A stretch of DNA of 64,000 nucleotides, taken from the NCBI RefSeq assembly GCF_033095865.1, contig NZ_AP019365.1:1709501-1773500 (forward strand). Direction: 5' to 3'. The DNA is from Pseudomonas sp. KU43P (GTDB lineage Bacteria; Pseudomonadota; Gammaproteobacteria; Pseudomonadales; Pseudomonadaceae). The position numbers were made by a program, and so were the translations under genes. The first letter of the stretch is position 1. Every line of letters begins with the position of its first letter. Below, piece by piece: positions 8,824 to 17,234 of this stretch. The notes beneath the pieces are model-generated. The model worked only from the letters and a program-made list of their open reading frames with translations. It was not told the DNA's origin and made no database searches.

Positions 8824-9156
8824 ATGAGCCAAGGTGTTGAATTCAATCGTCTGATGTTGGACATGCGCGCCATGCAGGCAGAAGCCATGTCCGCGCCCAA
8901 GGCCACTGCCGCGCCTGAACTGGCGCCAGGGCAGAGCAGCTTTGCCGACATGCTCGGCCAGGCCATTGGCAAGGTGCATGAGACCCAGCAGGCCTCGACC
9001 CAGTTGGCCAATGCCTTCGAAATCGGCAAGAGCGGCGTCGACCTGACTGACGTGATGATCGCCTCGCAAAAAGCCAGTGTGTCCATGCAGGCGTTGACCC
9101 AGGTACGCAACAAGCTGGTCCAGGCGTACCAGGACATCATGCAGATGCCGGTTTGA
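8824..9156 (+). CDS. fliE: Flagellar hook-basal body protein FliE
   Basis: A 110-residue adaptor between the MS ring and the rod. The C-terminal two thirds carry the FliE signature ([18 protein letters not shown], then [31 protein letters not shown]), a rod-like helix repeat. The start at 8824 was chosen over an upstream in-frame ATG at 8788, because GGAGAGAGAAG lies just ahead of it and 8788 is close to the expected transcription start. fliF follows after 15 bases. Confidence 0.96.
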   Translation: MSQGVEFNRLMLDMRAMQAEAMSAPKATAAPELAPGQSSFADMLGQAIGKVHETQQASTQLANAFEIGKSGVDLTDVMIASQKASVSMQALTQVRNKLVQAYQDIMQMPV

Positions 9157-9171
9157 GGACGGAAGTGAGTC

Positions 9172-10947
9172 ATGGCTGAAGCAGTCGTCGAAAACGCCCC
9201 CGCCAAGAGCGGATCGCCCGCGAGCAAGCCGCCGTTGTTCGGCATGGCGTTTCTGGAAAACATCTCGCAGATGCCCATGCTGCGCCAGGTTGGCCTGCTG
9301 GTCGGGTTGGCGGCGAGCGTGGCGATCGGCTTTGCCGTGGTGCTGTGGTCGCAGCAGCCGGACTACCGCCCGCTGTATGGCAGCCTGGCGGGCATGGACA
9401 CCAAGCAGGTCATGGATACCTTGGCCGCTGCCGATATTCCCTACAATGTCGAGCCCAACTCCGGTGCTCTGCTGGTCAAGGCCGACGACCTCTCCCGTGC
9501 GCGCCTGAAACTGGCAGCCGCCGGTGTGGCGCCAAGCGACGGCAACGTCGGTTTCGAACTGCTCGACAAGGAGCAGGGCCTGGGCACCAGCCAGTTCATG
9601 GAAGCCACCCGCTACCGTCGCAGCCTGGAAGGCGAGCTGGCGCGTACCGTTTCCAGCCTGAACAACGTCAAGGCCGCACGTGTGCACCTGGCGATCCCGA
9701 AAAGCTCGGTGTTCGTGCGCGATGAGCGCAAGCCGAGCGCCTCGGTGCTGGTCGAGCTGTATCCGGGCCGTGCGCTGGAAGCGGGCCAGGTAATGGCCAT
9801 CGTCAATCTGGTCGCCACCAGCGTACCGGAACTGGACAAATCTCAGGTCACCGTGGTCGACCAGAAGGGCAACCTGCTCTCCGAACAGTTGCAAGACACG
9901 GCGCTGACCATGGCCGGCAAGCAGTTCGACTACAGCCGCCGCATGGAAGGCATGCTCACCCAGCGGGTGCACAACATCCTGCAGCCGGTACTGGGTAACG
10001 ACCGCTACAAGGCCGAAGTGTCTGCCGACCTCGACTTCAGCGCGGTGGAATCCACCTCCGAGCAATTCAACCCGGATCAGCCGGCGCTGCGCAGCGAGCA
10101 GTCGGTCAACGAACAGCGCGCCAGCAGCCAGGGCCCGCAAGGTGTGCCGGGTGCCTTGAGCAACCAGCCGCCAGGCCCGGCCTCGGCGCCGCAGACCACC
10201 GGCGGTGCCGCAGGCGCCGCCGGTGCCATCCAGCCTGGCCAGCCGCTGGTGGACGCCAACGGCCAGCAGGTCATGGACCCGGCCACCGGCCAGCCGATGC
10301 TTGCCCCATACCCTTCGGACAAGCGTCTGCAGACCACCAAGAACTTCGAGCTGGACCGCTCCATCAGCCACACCCGCCAGCAGCAGGGTCGCTTGACGCG
10401 CCTGTCGGTCGCGGTGGTGGTCGATGACCAGGTCAAGGTCGACGCCAATGGCGAAAGCACCCGTGCGCCATGGGGCGCCGAAGACCTGGCGCGCTTCACC
10501 CGCCTGGTGCAGGACGCCGTGGGCTTCGATGCCAGCCGTGGCGACAGCGTGACGGTGATCAACGTGCCGTTCGCCGCTGACCGTGGCGAAGAGATCGCCG
10601 ACATCGCCTTCTACCAGCAGCCGTGGTTCTGGGACATCGTCAAGCAGGTACTGGGCGTGCTGTTCATCCTGGTGCTGGTATTCGGCGTGTTGCGCCCGGT
10701 GCTCAACAACATCACTGGCGGCGGCAAGCAAGCTGCCACAGACAGCGACATGGAGCTGGGCGGCATGATCGGTCTGGATGGCGAACTGGCCAACGACCGC
10801 GTCAGTCTGGGTGGCCCGACAAGCATTCTGTTGCCAAGCCCGAGCGAGGGTTACGAGGCGCAGCTCAACGCAATCAAAGGCCTGGTGGCCGAAGACCCGG
10901 GCCGTGTGGCTCAGGTCGTGAAAGAGTGGATCAACGCCGATGAGTGA
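9172..10947 (+). CDS. fliF: Flagellar MS-ring protein FliF
   Basis: A 591-residue inner-membrane ring protein. The first membrane helix is at about residues 41-63 and the second at about 487-510, flanking a large periplasmic part with the ring-building and beta-collar motifs. The section around residues 310-370 is Pro/Gly/Ala-rich, as usual in the FliF loop. The cytoplasmic C-terminus (LVAEDPGRVAQVVKEWINAD) is the FliG-binding tail. It overlaps fliG by 8 bases. Confidence 0.98.
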   Translation: MAEAVVENAPAKSGSPASKPPLFGMAFLENISQMPMLRQVGLLVGLAASVAIGFAVVLWSQQPDYRPLYGSLAGMDTKQVMDTLAAADIPYNVEPNSGALLVKADDLSRARLKLAAAGVAPSDGNVGFELLDKEQGLGTSQFMEATRYRRSLEGELARTVSSLNNVKAARVHLAIPKSSVFVRDERKPSASVLVELYPGRALEAGQVMAIVNLVATSVPELDKSQVTVVDQKGNLLSEQLQDTALTMAGKQFDYSRRMEGMLTQRVHNILQPVLGNDRYKAEVSADLDFSAVESTSEQFNPDQPALRSEQSVNEQRASSQGPQGVPGALSNQPPGPASAPQTTGGAAGAAGAIQPGQPLVDANGQQVMDPATGQPMLAPYPSDKRLQTTKNFELDRSISHTRQQQGRLTRLSVAVVVDDQVKVDANGESTRAPWGAEDLARFTRLVQDAVGFDASRGDSVTVINVPFAADRGEEIADIAFYQQPWFWDIVKQVLGVLFILVLVFGVLRPVLNNITGGGKQAATDSDMELGGMIGLDGELANDRVSLGGPTSILLPSPSEGYEAQLNAIKGLVAEDPGRVAQVVKEWINADE

Positions 10948-11959
10948 CAATCGAGCCATTACCGCCAAGCTCAGCCGTGTCGACAAGGCAGCTATTCTGC
11001 TGCTGTCGCTCGGTGAAACCGATGCTGCGCAAGTGCTGCGCCACATGGGCCCGAAGGAAGTGCAGCGGGTCGGTGTGGCCATGGCGCAGATGGGCAATGT
11101 GCACCGCGAGCAGGTCGAGCAGGTGATGAGCGAGTTCGTCGAGATCGTCGGCGACCAGACCAGCCTGGGCGTGGGCTCCGACGGCTACATCCGCAAGATG
11201 CTCAACCAGGCCCTCGGCGAGGACAAGGCCAACGGCCTGATCGACCGCATCCTGCTCGGTGGCAACACCAGCGGCCTGGACAGCCTCAAATGGATGGAGC
11301 CGCGTGCGGTGGCCGATGTGATCCGCTACGAGCACCCACAGATCCAGGCTATCGTGGTCGCTTATCTGGACCCCGACCAGGCCGGTGAAGTGCTGAGCAA
11401 CTTCGACCACAAGGTGCGCTTGGACATCATCTTGCGCGTGTCGTCGCTCAACACTGTTCAGCCAGCGGCGCTCAAGGAACTGAACCAGATTCTCGAGAAG
11501 CAGTTCTCGGGCAACTCCAATGCCGCGCGCACCACCCTGGGTGGCATCAAGCGCGCCGCCGACATCATGAACTTCCTCGACAGCTCCGTGGAAGGCGCAC
11601 TGATGGATTCGATCCGCGAGATCGACAACGACCTGTCGGAGCAGATCGAAGACCTGATGTTCGTGTTCAACAACCTGGCCGACGTCGACGACCGCGGAAT
11701 CCAGGCGCTGCTGCGCGAAGTGTCCTCCGACGTGCTGGTGGTGTCGCTCAAGGGCGCCGACGAGCGGGTCAAGGACAAGATCTTCAAGAACATGTCCAAG
11801 CGTGCCTCGGAACTGCTGCGCGACGACCTGGAGGCCAAGGGCCCGGTACGCGTCAGCGACGTCGAGACCGCGCAGAAGGAAATCCTCACCATCGCCCGCC
11901 GCATGGCCGAGGCCGGCGAGATCGTGCTCGGTGGCAAGGGCGCCGAGGAAATGATCTGA
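10940..11959 (+). CDS. fliG: Flagellar motor switch protein FliG
   Basis: A 339-residue C-ring component. It has the N-terminal FliF-binding domain (AAILLLSLGETDAAQVLRHM), the middle EHPQ motif (YEHPQIQAIVV) and a C-terminal torque helix with charged residues (LVVSLKGADERVKDKIFKNM). It overlaps the fliF end by 8 bases and is followed by a 92-base gap with a hairpin before fliH. Conserved full length, nothing unusual. Confidence 0.98.
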   Translation: MSDNRAITAKLSRVDKAAILLLSLGETDAAQVLRHMGPKEVQRVGVAMAQMGNVHREQVEQVMSEFVEIVGDQTSLGVGSDGYIRKMLNQALGEDKANGLIDRILLGGNTSGLDSLKWMEPRAVADVIRYEHPQIQAIVVAYLDPDQAGEVLSNFDHKVRLDIILRVSSLNTVQPAALKELNQILEKQFSGNSNAARTTLGGIKRAADIMNFLDSSVEGALMDSIREIDNDLSEQIEDLMFVFNNLADVDDRGIQALLREVSSDVLVVSLKGADERVKDKIFKNMSKRASELLRDDLEAKGPVRVSDVETAQKEILTIARRMAEAGEIVLGGKGAEEMI

Positions 11960-11974
11960 CCCTGCAAACGGTTA

Positions 11975-12020
11975 TAGGAGCGGCCTTGTGCAGCCCTTTC
12001 GCGACACAAGGCCGCTCCTA
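11975..12020. repeat. 16-bp inverted repeat between fliG and fliH
   Basis: TAGGAGCGGCCTTGTG (11975-11990) and its perfect reverse complement (12005-12020) enclose a 14-base loop. The TAGGAGCGG arm resembles the ends of the longer elements at 18547-18712, so it is probably a member of a dispersed repeat family. It lies inside the fliE operon and could create polarity. Confidence 0.75.
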
Positions 12021-12051
12021 CAGCGAGCAGGGTTTTTGAGTAATTGAGAAC

Positions 12052-12816
12052 ATGCCCACCAAAGAATCCCACCCCAGTGACCTGATCCGCGCCCGCGACC
12101 TCGTGGGCGTCGACGTCTGGGCGTTGCCCAGCTTCGATCCCGAGCCGGAACCCGAGCCTGAGCCGGAACCGGAAGTCGTCGAGGAAGAAGTCGAGGAAGT
12201 GCCGCTGGAGGAGGTCCAGCCGCTGACCCTCGAAGAGCTCGAAGCGATCCGCCAGGAAGCCTACAACGAAGGCTTCGCCACCGGCGAGCGCGAGGGTTTT
12301 CACAGCACCCAGCTCAAGGTGCGCCAGGAGGCCGAGGAAGCCCTCAATGCCAAGCTGGCCGGCCTGGAGCAACTGATGGGGCACCTGCTCGAGCCCATCG
12401 CCGAGCAGGATACGCAGATCGAAAAGACCGTTGTGCACCTGGTGGCGCACATGGCCCGTCAGGTCATCGGCCGCGAACTGCGCAGCGACTCCAGCCAGAT
12501 CACCCAGGTGCTGCGTGAAGCCCTGAAGCTGCTGCCCATGGGCGCCGACAACATCCGCATTCACCTCAACCCCCAGGACTTCGAGCTGGCCAAGGCCCTG
12601 CGCGAGCGCCATGAGGAGAGCTGGAAGCTGCTGGAGGATGACGCACTGCTGCCAGGTGGTTGCCGAATCGAAACGCTGCACAGCCGCATCGACGCGACCA
12701 TGGAGACGCGCATCGAGAAGGCCGTGGCCCAGCTGTTCGACCAGCTGCACGACCAGGCCCTGCACCCGGCGGCGCCAGACATGTCCGTCGAGATAGGCGC
12801 CAATGATGCGCCTTGA
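12052..12816 (+). CDS. fliH: Flagellar export ATPase regulator FliH
   Basis: A 254-residue peripheral stalk protein of the export ATPase. The N-terminus ([22 protein letters not shown]) contains the conserved Trp region used to dock FliH at the C-ring or gate. It is followed by an uninterrupted Glu-Pro repeat ([12 protein letters not shown], about residues 32-44) and more acidic residues. The rest is a coiled coil plus the FliI-binding C-terminal domain. The ribosome site is weak. It overlaps fliI by 14 bases. Confidence 0.95.
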   Translation: MPTKESHPSDLIRARDLVGVDVWALPSFDPEPEPEPEPEPEVVEEEVEEVPLEEVQPLTLEELEAIRQEAYNEGFATGEREGFHSTQLKVRQEAEEALNAKLAGLEQLMGHLLEPIAEQDTQIEKTVVHLVAHMARQVIGRELRSDSSQITQVLREALKLLPMGADNIRIHLNPQDFELAKALRERHEESWKLLEDDALLPGGCRIETLHSRIDATMETRIEKAVAQLFDQLHDQALHPAAPDMSVEIGANDAP

Positions 12817-14164
12817 CCGCACCAGCTTCGGCAAACGCCTGGGTGGCTATGCCGAAGCGATCGAGCTGCCCGTGCAGCCGGTGGTCGAAGGCCGCCTGCT
12901 GCGCATGGTCGGCCTCACCCTCGAGGCCGAGGGCCTGCGCGCAGCGGTCGGCGGGCGCTGCCTGGTAATCAACGACGACAGCTACCACCCGGTGCAGGTC
13001 GAAGCCGAGGTGATGGGCTTTTCCGGCAGCAAGGTGTTTCTCATGCCGGTCGGCAGCATCGCCGGCATTGCCCCGGGGGCGCGGGTGGTGCCGCTGGATG
13101 ACAGTGGGCGCCTGCCCATGGGCATGAGCATGCTCGGCCGGGTGCTCGATGGCGCCGGCCGTGCGCTGGACGGCAAGGGCGGGATGAAAGCCGAAGACTG
13201 GGTGCCGATGGATGGCCCAATCATCAACCCGCTCAACCGCGACCCGATCAGCCAGCCGCTGGACGTTGGCATTCGCAGCATCAATGGCCTGCTCACCGTC
13301 GGGCGCGGCCAGCGGCTGGGTTTGTTCGCCGGTACCGGTGTCGGTAAATCGGTACTGCTGGGCATGATGACCCGCTTCACCGAGGCCGAGATCATCGTGG
13401 TGGGGTTGATCGGCGAGCGGGGCAGGGAGGTCAAGGAGTTCATCGAGCACATCCTCGGTGAAGAAGGCCTCAAGCGCTCCGTGGTGGTCGCCTCTCCAGC
13501 AGACGATGCGCCACTGATGCGCCTGCGCGCCGCCATGTACTGCACCCGTATCGCCGAATACTTCCGCGACAAGGGCAAGAATGTCCTGCTGCTGATGGAC
13601 TCGCTCACCCGCTTTGCCCAGGCCCAGCGGGAAATCGCCCTGGCCATCGGCGAGCCCCCGGCGACCCGCGGTTATCCGCCGTCGGTGTTCGCCAAGCTGC
13701 CGAAACTGGTGGAGCGCGCTGGTAACGGCGAGCCCGGTGGCGGCTCGATCACCGCGTTCTACACCGTCTTGTCCGAAGGCGACGACCAGCAAGACCCCAT
13801 CGCCGACTCGGCGCGCGGCGTGCTCGACGGCCACTTCGTGCTGTCTCGCCGTCTGGCCGAGGAAGGTCATTACCCCGCCATCGACATCGAGGCCTCGATC
13901 AGCCGGGTCATGCCGCAAGTGGTCGATGCCGACCACCTGCGCCAGGCGCAGAAGTTCAAGCAGCTCTGGTCGCGCCTGTCGCAGAGCCGCGACCTGATCA
14001 GCGTCGGTGCGTATGTTGCCGGTGGCGACCCGGAAACCGACCTGGCCATTGCCTTGCAGCCCAGGCTGGTGGACTTCCTGCGTCAGGGGCTGGACGAAAA
14101 TGTCGGCATGGGCCAGAGCCGCCAGGAACTGGGGGCGATCTTCATGCCCCCGGGCAATGGTTGA
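12803..14164 (+). CDS. fliI: Flagellum-specific ATPase FliI
   Basis: A 453-residue F1-like ATPase powering flagellar export. The Walker [12 protein letters not shown] is near residue 175, the Walker B region ([20 protein letters not shown]) follows, and the C-terminal hexamer region carries [15 protein letters not shown]. Two consecutive ATG codons (12803 and 12806) could both start it. It overlaps fliH and is 7 bases from fliJ. Confidence 0.98.
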   Translation: MMRLDRTSFGKRLGGYAEAIELPVQPVVEGRLLRMVGLTLEAEGLRAAVGGRCLVINDDSYHPVQVEAEVMGFSGSKVFLMPVGSIAGIAPGARVVPLDDSGRLPMGMSMLGRVLDGAGRALDGKGGMKAEDWVPMDGPIINPLNRDPISQPLDVGIRSINGLLTVGRGQRLGLFAGTGVGKSVLLGMMTRFTEAEIIVVGLIGERGREVKEFIEHILGEEGLKRSVVVASPADDAPLMRLRAAMYCTRIAEYFRDKGKNVLLLMDSLTRFAQAQREIALAIGEPPATRGYPPSVFAKLPKLVERAGNGEPGGGSITAFYTVLSEGDDQQDPIADSARGVLDGHFVLSRRLAEEGHYPAIDIEASISRVMPQVVDADHLRQAQKFKQLWSRLSQSRDLISVGAYVAGGDPETDLAIALQPRLVDFLRQGLDENVGMGQSRQELGAIFMPPGNG

Positions 14165-14171
14165 GTAGGCC

Positions 14172-14618
14172 ATGAGCACGCCTAGCCGTGCCGCGCGCCT
14201 GGCGCCGGTGGTGAACATGGCCGAGGAGGCCGAGCGCAAGGCTGCGCAGCGCCTGGGGCATTTTCAGCAACTGGTGGCCCAGGCGCAGGCGAAGCTGGCG
14301 GAGCTGGAGTCGTTCCGCGAAGGCTACCAGGCGCAATGGGTCGAACGTGGCGGGCAGGGCGTCGATGGCAGTTGGCTGCTCAATTACCAGCGCTTCCTGG
14401 CCCAGCTGGAAACGGCCATGACCCAGCAACGGCAAAGCCTCATCTGGCACCAGAACAACCTGAAAAATGCCCGTGGCACCTGGCAGCAGGCCTATGCCCG
14501 GGTAGAAGGGCTGCGCAAGCTGGTGCAGCGGTACATGGACGAGGCGCGGCGGGCGGAAGACAAACGTGAGCAGCGCTTGCTGGATGAGCTGTCCCAGCGG
14601 TTGCCGAGGCATCTGTAG
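14172..14618 (+). CDS. fliJ: Flagellar export chaperone-escort FliJ
   Basis: A 148-residue coiled-coil protein, central stalk of the FliHIJ complex. It is rich in Gln, Arg and Glu with heptad-like spacing (AEERKAAQRLGHFQQLVAQAQ region and ARRAEDKREQRLLDELSQRL). Last gene of the fliE operon; a REP sequence follows. Confidence 0.95.
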   Translation: MSTPSRAARLAPVVNMAEEAERKAAQRLGHFQQLVAQAQAKLAELESFREGYQAQWVERGGQGVDGSWLLNYQRFLAQLETAMTQQRQSLIWHQNNLKNARGTWQQAYARVEGLRKLVQRYMDEARRAEDKREQRLLDELSQRLPRHL

Positions 14619-14628
14619 GCTGTGACGG

Positions 14629-14662
14629 CCCTATCGCCGGCAAGCCGGCTCCCACGGGGCCG
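14629..14662. repeat. REP element after fliJ
   Basis: A copy of the CTATCGCCGGCAAGCCGGCT REP type is followed at once by a short inverted piece (GGGGCCGGCGATAGCGCC). It is compact compared with the other pairs and may act as the operon end. Confidence 0.75.
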
Positions 14663-14760
14663 GCGATAGCGCCCACGCAGGCAAGCCCGGTTTGCTACTC
14701 CAGCCGCCGCCTGCTAAACCTTGAAGAGTTGCATTCGCCATCATCGAAGGAATCGCTAGC

Positions 14761-15066
14761 ATGGCAGTCGAGACCGATTTTTCGCAGGACGGGAAAAAAC
14801 TCACGATCAAGATCAAGGGGCGGTTCGATTTCGGCAAGCATCAGGAGTTTCGCGATGCCTACGAGCGCCAGCCAAAACGGCCCGACTCGGTGGTGGTCGA
14901 CCTGAAGGACACCACCTACCTGGACAGTTCCGCCCTCGGCATGCTGCTGTTGTTGCGCGACCACGCGGGCGGCGATGACTCCGACGTGCGGGTGGTGCAT
15001 GCCAGCTCCGACGTGCGCAAGATCCTGGCCATCTCCAACTTCGAAAAACTGTTCGACATCAGTTGA
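14761..15066 (+). CDS. hsbA: STAS-domain anti-anti-sigma factor, HsbA type
   Basis: A 101-residue single STAS domain. The phosphorylatable serine lies in TTYLDSSALGM, with Ser56 directly after Asp55, the position known for P. aeruginosa HsbA. In that species HsbA is switched by HsbR and binds the anti-sigma factor FlgM or a diguanylate cyclase depending on phosphorylation, linking swimming with biofilm. The following two genes are the HsbR- and HptB-like partners. The symbol is given by similarity of domain and gene order, not by a search. Confidence 0.85.
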   Translation: MAVETDFSQDGKKLTIKIKGRFDFGKHQEFRDAYERQPKRPDSVVVDLKDTTYLDSSALGMLLLLRDHAGGDDSDVRVVHASSDVRKILAISNFEKLFDIS

Positions 15067-15074
15067 GCGCCGAG

Positions 15075-16766
15075 ATGCCTCCCGAACAGGCATTGACCGT
15101 GCTAGTGGCCGAAGATGGCGCCACCGACCGCCTGTTGCTGGCGCAGATCGTGCGGCGCCAGGGGCACCAGGTGTTCACTGCCGAGAACGGCGAGCAGGCC
15201 GTGGCGCTGTTTGCCGAAAAGCGCCCGCATATCGTGCTGCTCGATGCCCTGATGCCGGTAATGGACGGCTTCGAAGCCGCACGACAGATCAAGGCCCTGG
15301 CCGGCGAGGCGCTGGTACCGATCATCTTTCTGACCTCGCTCAACGAGGAGGACGCGCTGGTGCGCTGCCTGGAGGCCGGGGGCGACGACTTCATGGCCAA
15401 ACCCTACAGCGCGGTGATTCTCGGCGCCAAGATCCGCGCGATGGACCGCCTGCGCCGGCTGCAGGCCACGGTGCTCGAGCAGCGCGACCAGATCACCCGC
15501 CATCACCACCACCTGCTCAATGAGCAACGGGTGGCCAAGGCTGTGTTCGACAAGGTTGCTCATTCCGGTTGCATCACGGCGCCGAATATCCGTTACCTGC
15601 AGTCGCCCTACGCGTTGTTCAACGGCGACTTGCTGTTGGCGGCGTTCACGCCTTCGGGCGACATGCATGTGTTGCTCGGTGATTTCACCGGCCATGGCTT
15701 GCCCGCCGCCGTGGGTGCCATGCCCCTGGCCGAGGTGTTCTACGGCATGACCGCCAAGGGCTACGGCCTGGCGCAGATTCTGCGCGAGATGAACGCCAAG
15801 CTTAAGCGCATACTGCCGGTCGACATGTTCTGCTGCGCGCTGTTGCTGAACCTGAGCGTGCAGCGCGGGACGGTGGAGGTGTGGAATGGCGGCATGCCGG
15901 ACGGTTACCGGTTGTCGGCCAGTGGTGATGTGCTCTGTACCTTGACCTCACGCCACCTGCCTCTCGGAATCCTGGGTGCCGAGCGTTTCGACGACAGCAC
16001 CGAGGTGGTTCCACTGGCATCGGGCGAGCGATTGCTGCTGCTGTCCGACGGCGTCGTCGACACTGCAGATGACCAGGAGCGGCTGTTTGGCGTCGAGCGC
16101 CTGCGGGCGGTGCTGGCGGCCAACCGTGACCCGGCGCACCTGTTCGACGAAGTGATGAAAGCATTGCAGTGCTTTGGCGGGCGCCCGAGAGATGACATCA
16201 GCCTGTGCGACATCCGCATGTTCGCCCCCCAGGAGCAGGTGCCGGCGCCAACGCTCTATTCCGACAGCGGGCGCTCCAGCCCGCTGGACTGGTCGCTGGG
16301 CTTCGAGTTGCGCGGCGAAAGCCTCAAACGGTTTAACCCGGTTCCCTATCTGGTGCAATTGCTGCAGGAGATCCATGGCCTGCGCCCACGTACTGGCGCT
16401 TTGCACAGCGTGCTCAGCGAGTTGTATTCCAATGCCCTGGAACATGGCGTGCTGGGCCTGGATTCGCAGCTCAAGCGTGATGTGCAGGGTTTTGCCGATT
16501 ACTATCAGGAGCGCGCTCGACGGCTGGGCACCTTGGCCGATGGCTTCGTGCGCATCGACCTGAAAGTGGAACCGTTGGCCACCGGTGGGCGTCTGATGAT
16601 CGAGATGCGCGACAGTGGCGCGGGGTTCGATGTGAGCAAGGTGCTTTCGCGCCCGCCTCGGGAACAGAGCCTCAGCGGTCGCGGCCTGAGACTGGTACGC
16701 CGGCTTGGCAGCAGTGCCGAATGGCGCGAGGGCGGGCGTTGTGCGCGGGTGCAGTTCGAATGGTGA
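15075..16766 (+). CDS. hsbR: Response regulator / PP2C phosphatase / anti-sigma kinase, HsbR type
   Basis: About 563 residues in three domains. The receiver domain has DALMPVMDG (phosphoacceptor Asp near residue 53). A SpoIIE-like PP2C phosphatase spans about residues 170-380 with GDFTGHGLPAAVGAMPLAE. The C-terminal HATPase (anti-sigma kinase type) carries LSELYSNALEHGVLG and SGRGLRLVRRL. This domain set is that of HsbR, which takes phosphate from HptB and sets the phosphorylation state of HsbA. The start is taken as ATG 15075; a TTG at 15063 overlapping the previous stop codon is an alternative. Neither has a strong ribosome site. Confidence 0.88.
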   Translation: MPPEQALTVLVAEDGATDRLLLAQIVRRQGHQVFTAENGEQAVALFAEKRPHIVLLDALMPVMDGFEAARQIKALAGEALVPIIFLTSLNEEDALVRCLEAGGDDFMAKPYSAVILGAKIRAMDRLRRLQATVLEQRDQITRHHHHLLNEQRVAKAVFDKVAHSGCITAPNIRYLQSPYALFNGDLLLAAFTPSGDMHVLLGDFTGHGLPAAVGAMPLAEVFYGMTAKGYGLAQILREMNAKLKRILPVDMFCCALLLNLSVQRGTVEVWNGGMPDGYRLSASGDVLCTLTSRHLPLGILGAERFDDSTEVVPLASGERLLLLSDGVVDTADDQERLFGVERLRAVLAANRDPAHLFDEVMKALQCFGGRPRDDISLCDIRMFAPQEQVPAPTLYSDSGRSSPLDWSLGFELRGESLKRFNPVPYLVQLLQEIHGLRPRTGALHSVLSELYSNALEHGVLGLDSQLKRDVQGFADYYQERARRLGTLADGFVRIDLKVEPLATGGRLMIEMRDSGAGFDVSKVLSRPPREQSLSGRGLRLVRRLGSSAEWREGGRCARVQFEW

Positions 16767-16814
16767 GCCGTTTGGCGGCTCGGGCATAATCCGGCTTGAT
16801 CAAGGAGTGAGCAA

Positions 16815-17162
16815 GTGACTGACATGCATATTGACCACAGAGTGCTCAGGGACCTGCAGGAGGTCATGGAAGAGGGCTATCTGCAATTGCTGGAAACCTT
16901 CCTTGAAGATTCCGAGCGACGCCTTTGCCAGCTGCACGGTGCCAGGACCGCCGACGAGCTAGGCAGGGTGGCCCACAGTTTCAAGGGCAGTAGCAGCAAC
17001 ATGGGCGCTGTAGAGCTCGCCCAGCTCTGCCAGCAACTGGAGCAGCGGGTAAAGGACCGCTCGTTGTACGGCATCGAAGACCTGATCAACCGCATCGACC
17101 AGGAATACCTGGAGGTACAGCGCTTCTATCGCGGCGAGCGCGAACGGGTGTCGGCGAGCTGA
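16815..17162 (+). CDS. hptB: Histidine phosphotransfer protein, HptB type
   Basis: A 115-residue Hpt domain with the phosphorylatable His in GRVAHSFKGSSSNMGA. It relays phosphate between hybrid sensor kinases and the HsbR-like regulator upstream. The GTG start at 16815 is supported by AAGGAG at 16802-16807; an ATG nine bases later is too far from it. With 14761 and 15075 it forms a regulatory island inside the flagellar locus. Confidence 0.88.
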   Translation: MTDMHIDHRVLRDLQEVMEEGYLQLLETFLEDSERRLCQLHGARTADELGRVAHSFKGSSSNMGAVELAQLCQQLEQRVKDRSLYGIEDLINRIDQEYLEVQRFYRGERERVSAS

Positions 17163-17171
17163 TCGGCAGGT

Positions 17172-17187
17172 TGGCGCGAGTTTTGCG
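17172..17187 (+). promoter_or_regulatory. Sigma-54 promoter of fliK
   Basis: TTGGCGCGAGTTTTGCG carries GG (17173-17174) and GC (17185-17186) separated by 10 bases. It precedes fliK by about 48 bases and fixes its start, because the longer reading frame would begin inside this element. Confidence 0.7.
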
Positions 17188-17234
17188 TGTCTGTGCCAGG
17201 ACGATATTCATGTTTTTGGCGCGGAGACCTTTCA

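Noticed and set aside
8791..11097. Minus-strand open frame of about 770 codons opposite fliE and fliF
   Set aside because: Same shadow pattern (Arg/His/Gln/Ala-rich) antisense to conserved flagellar genes.
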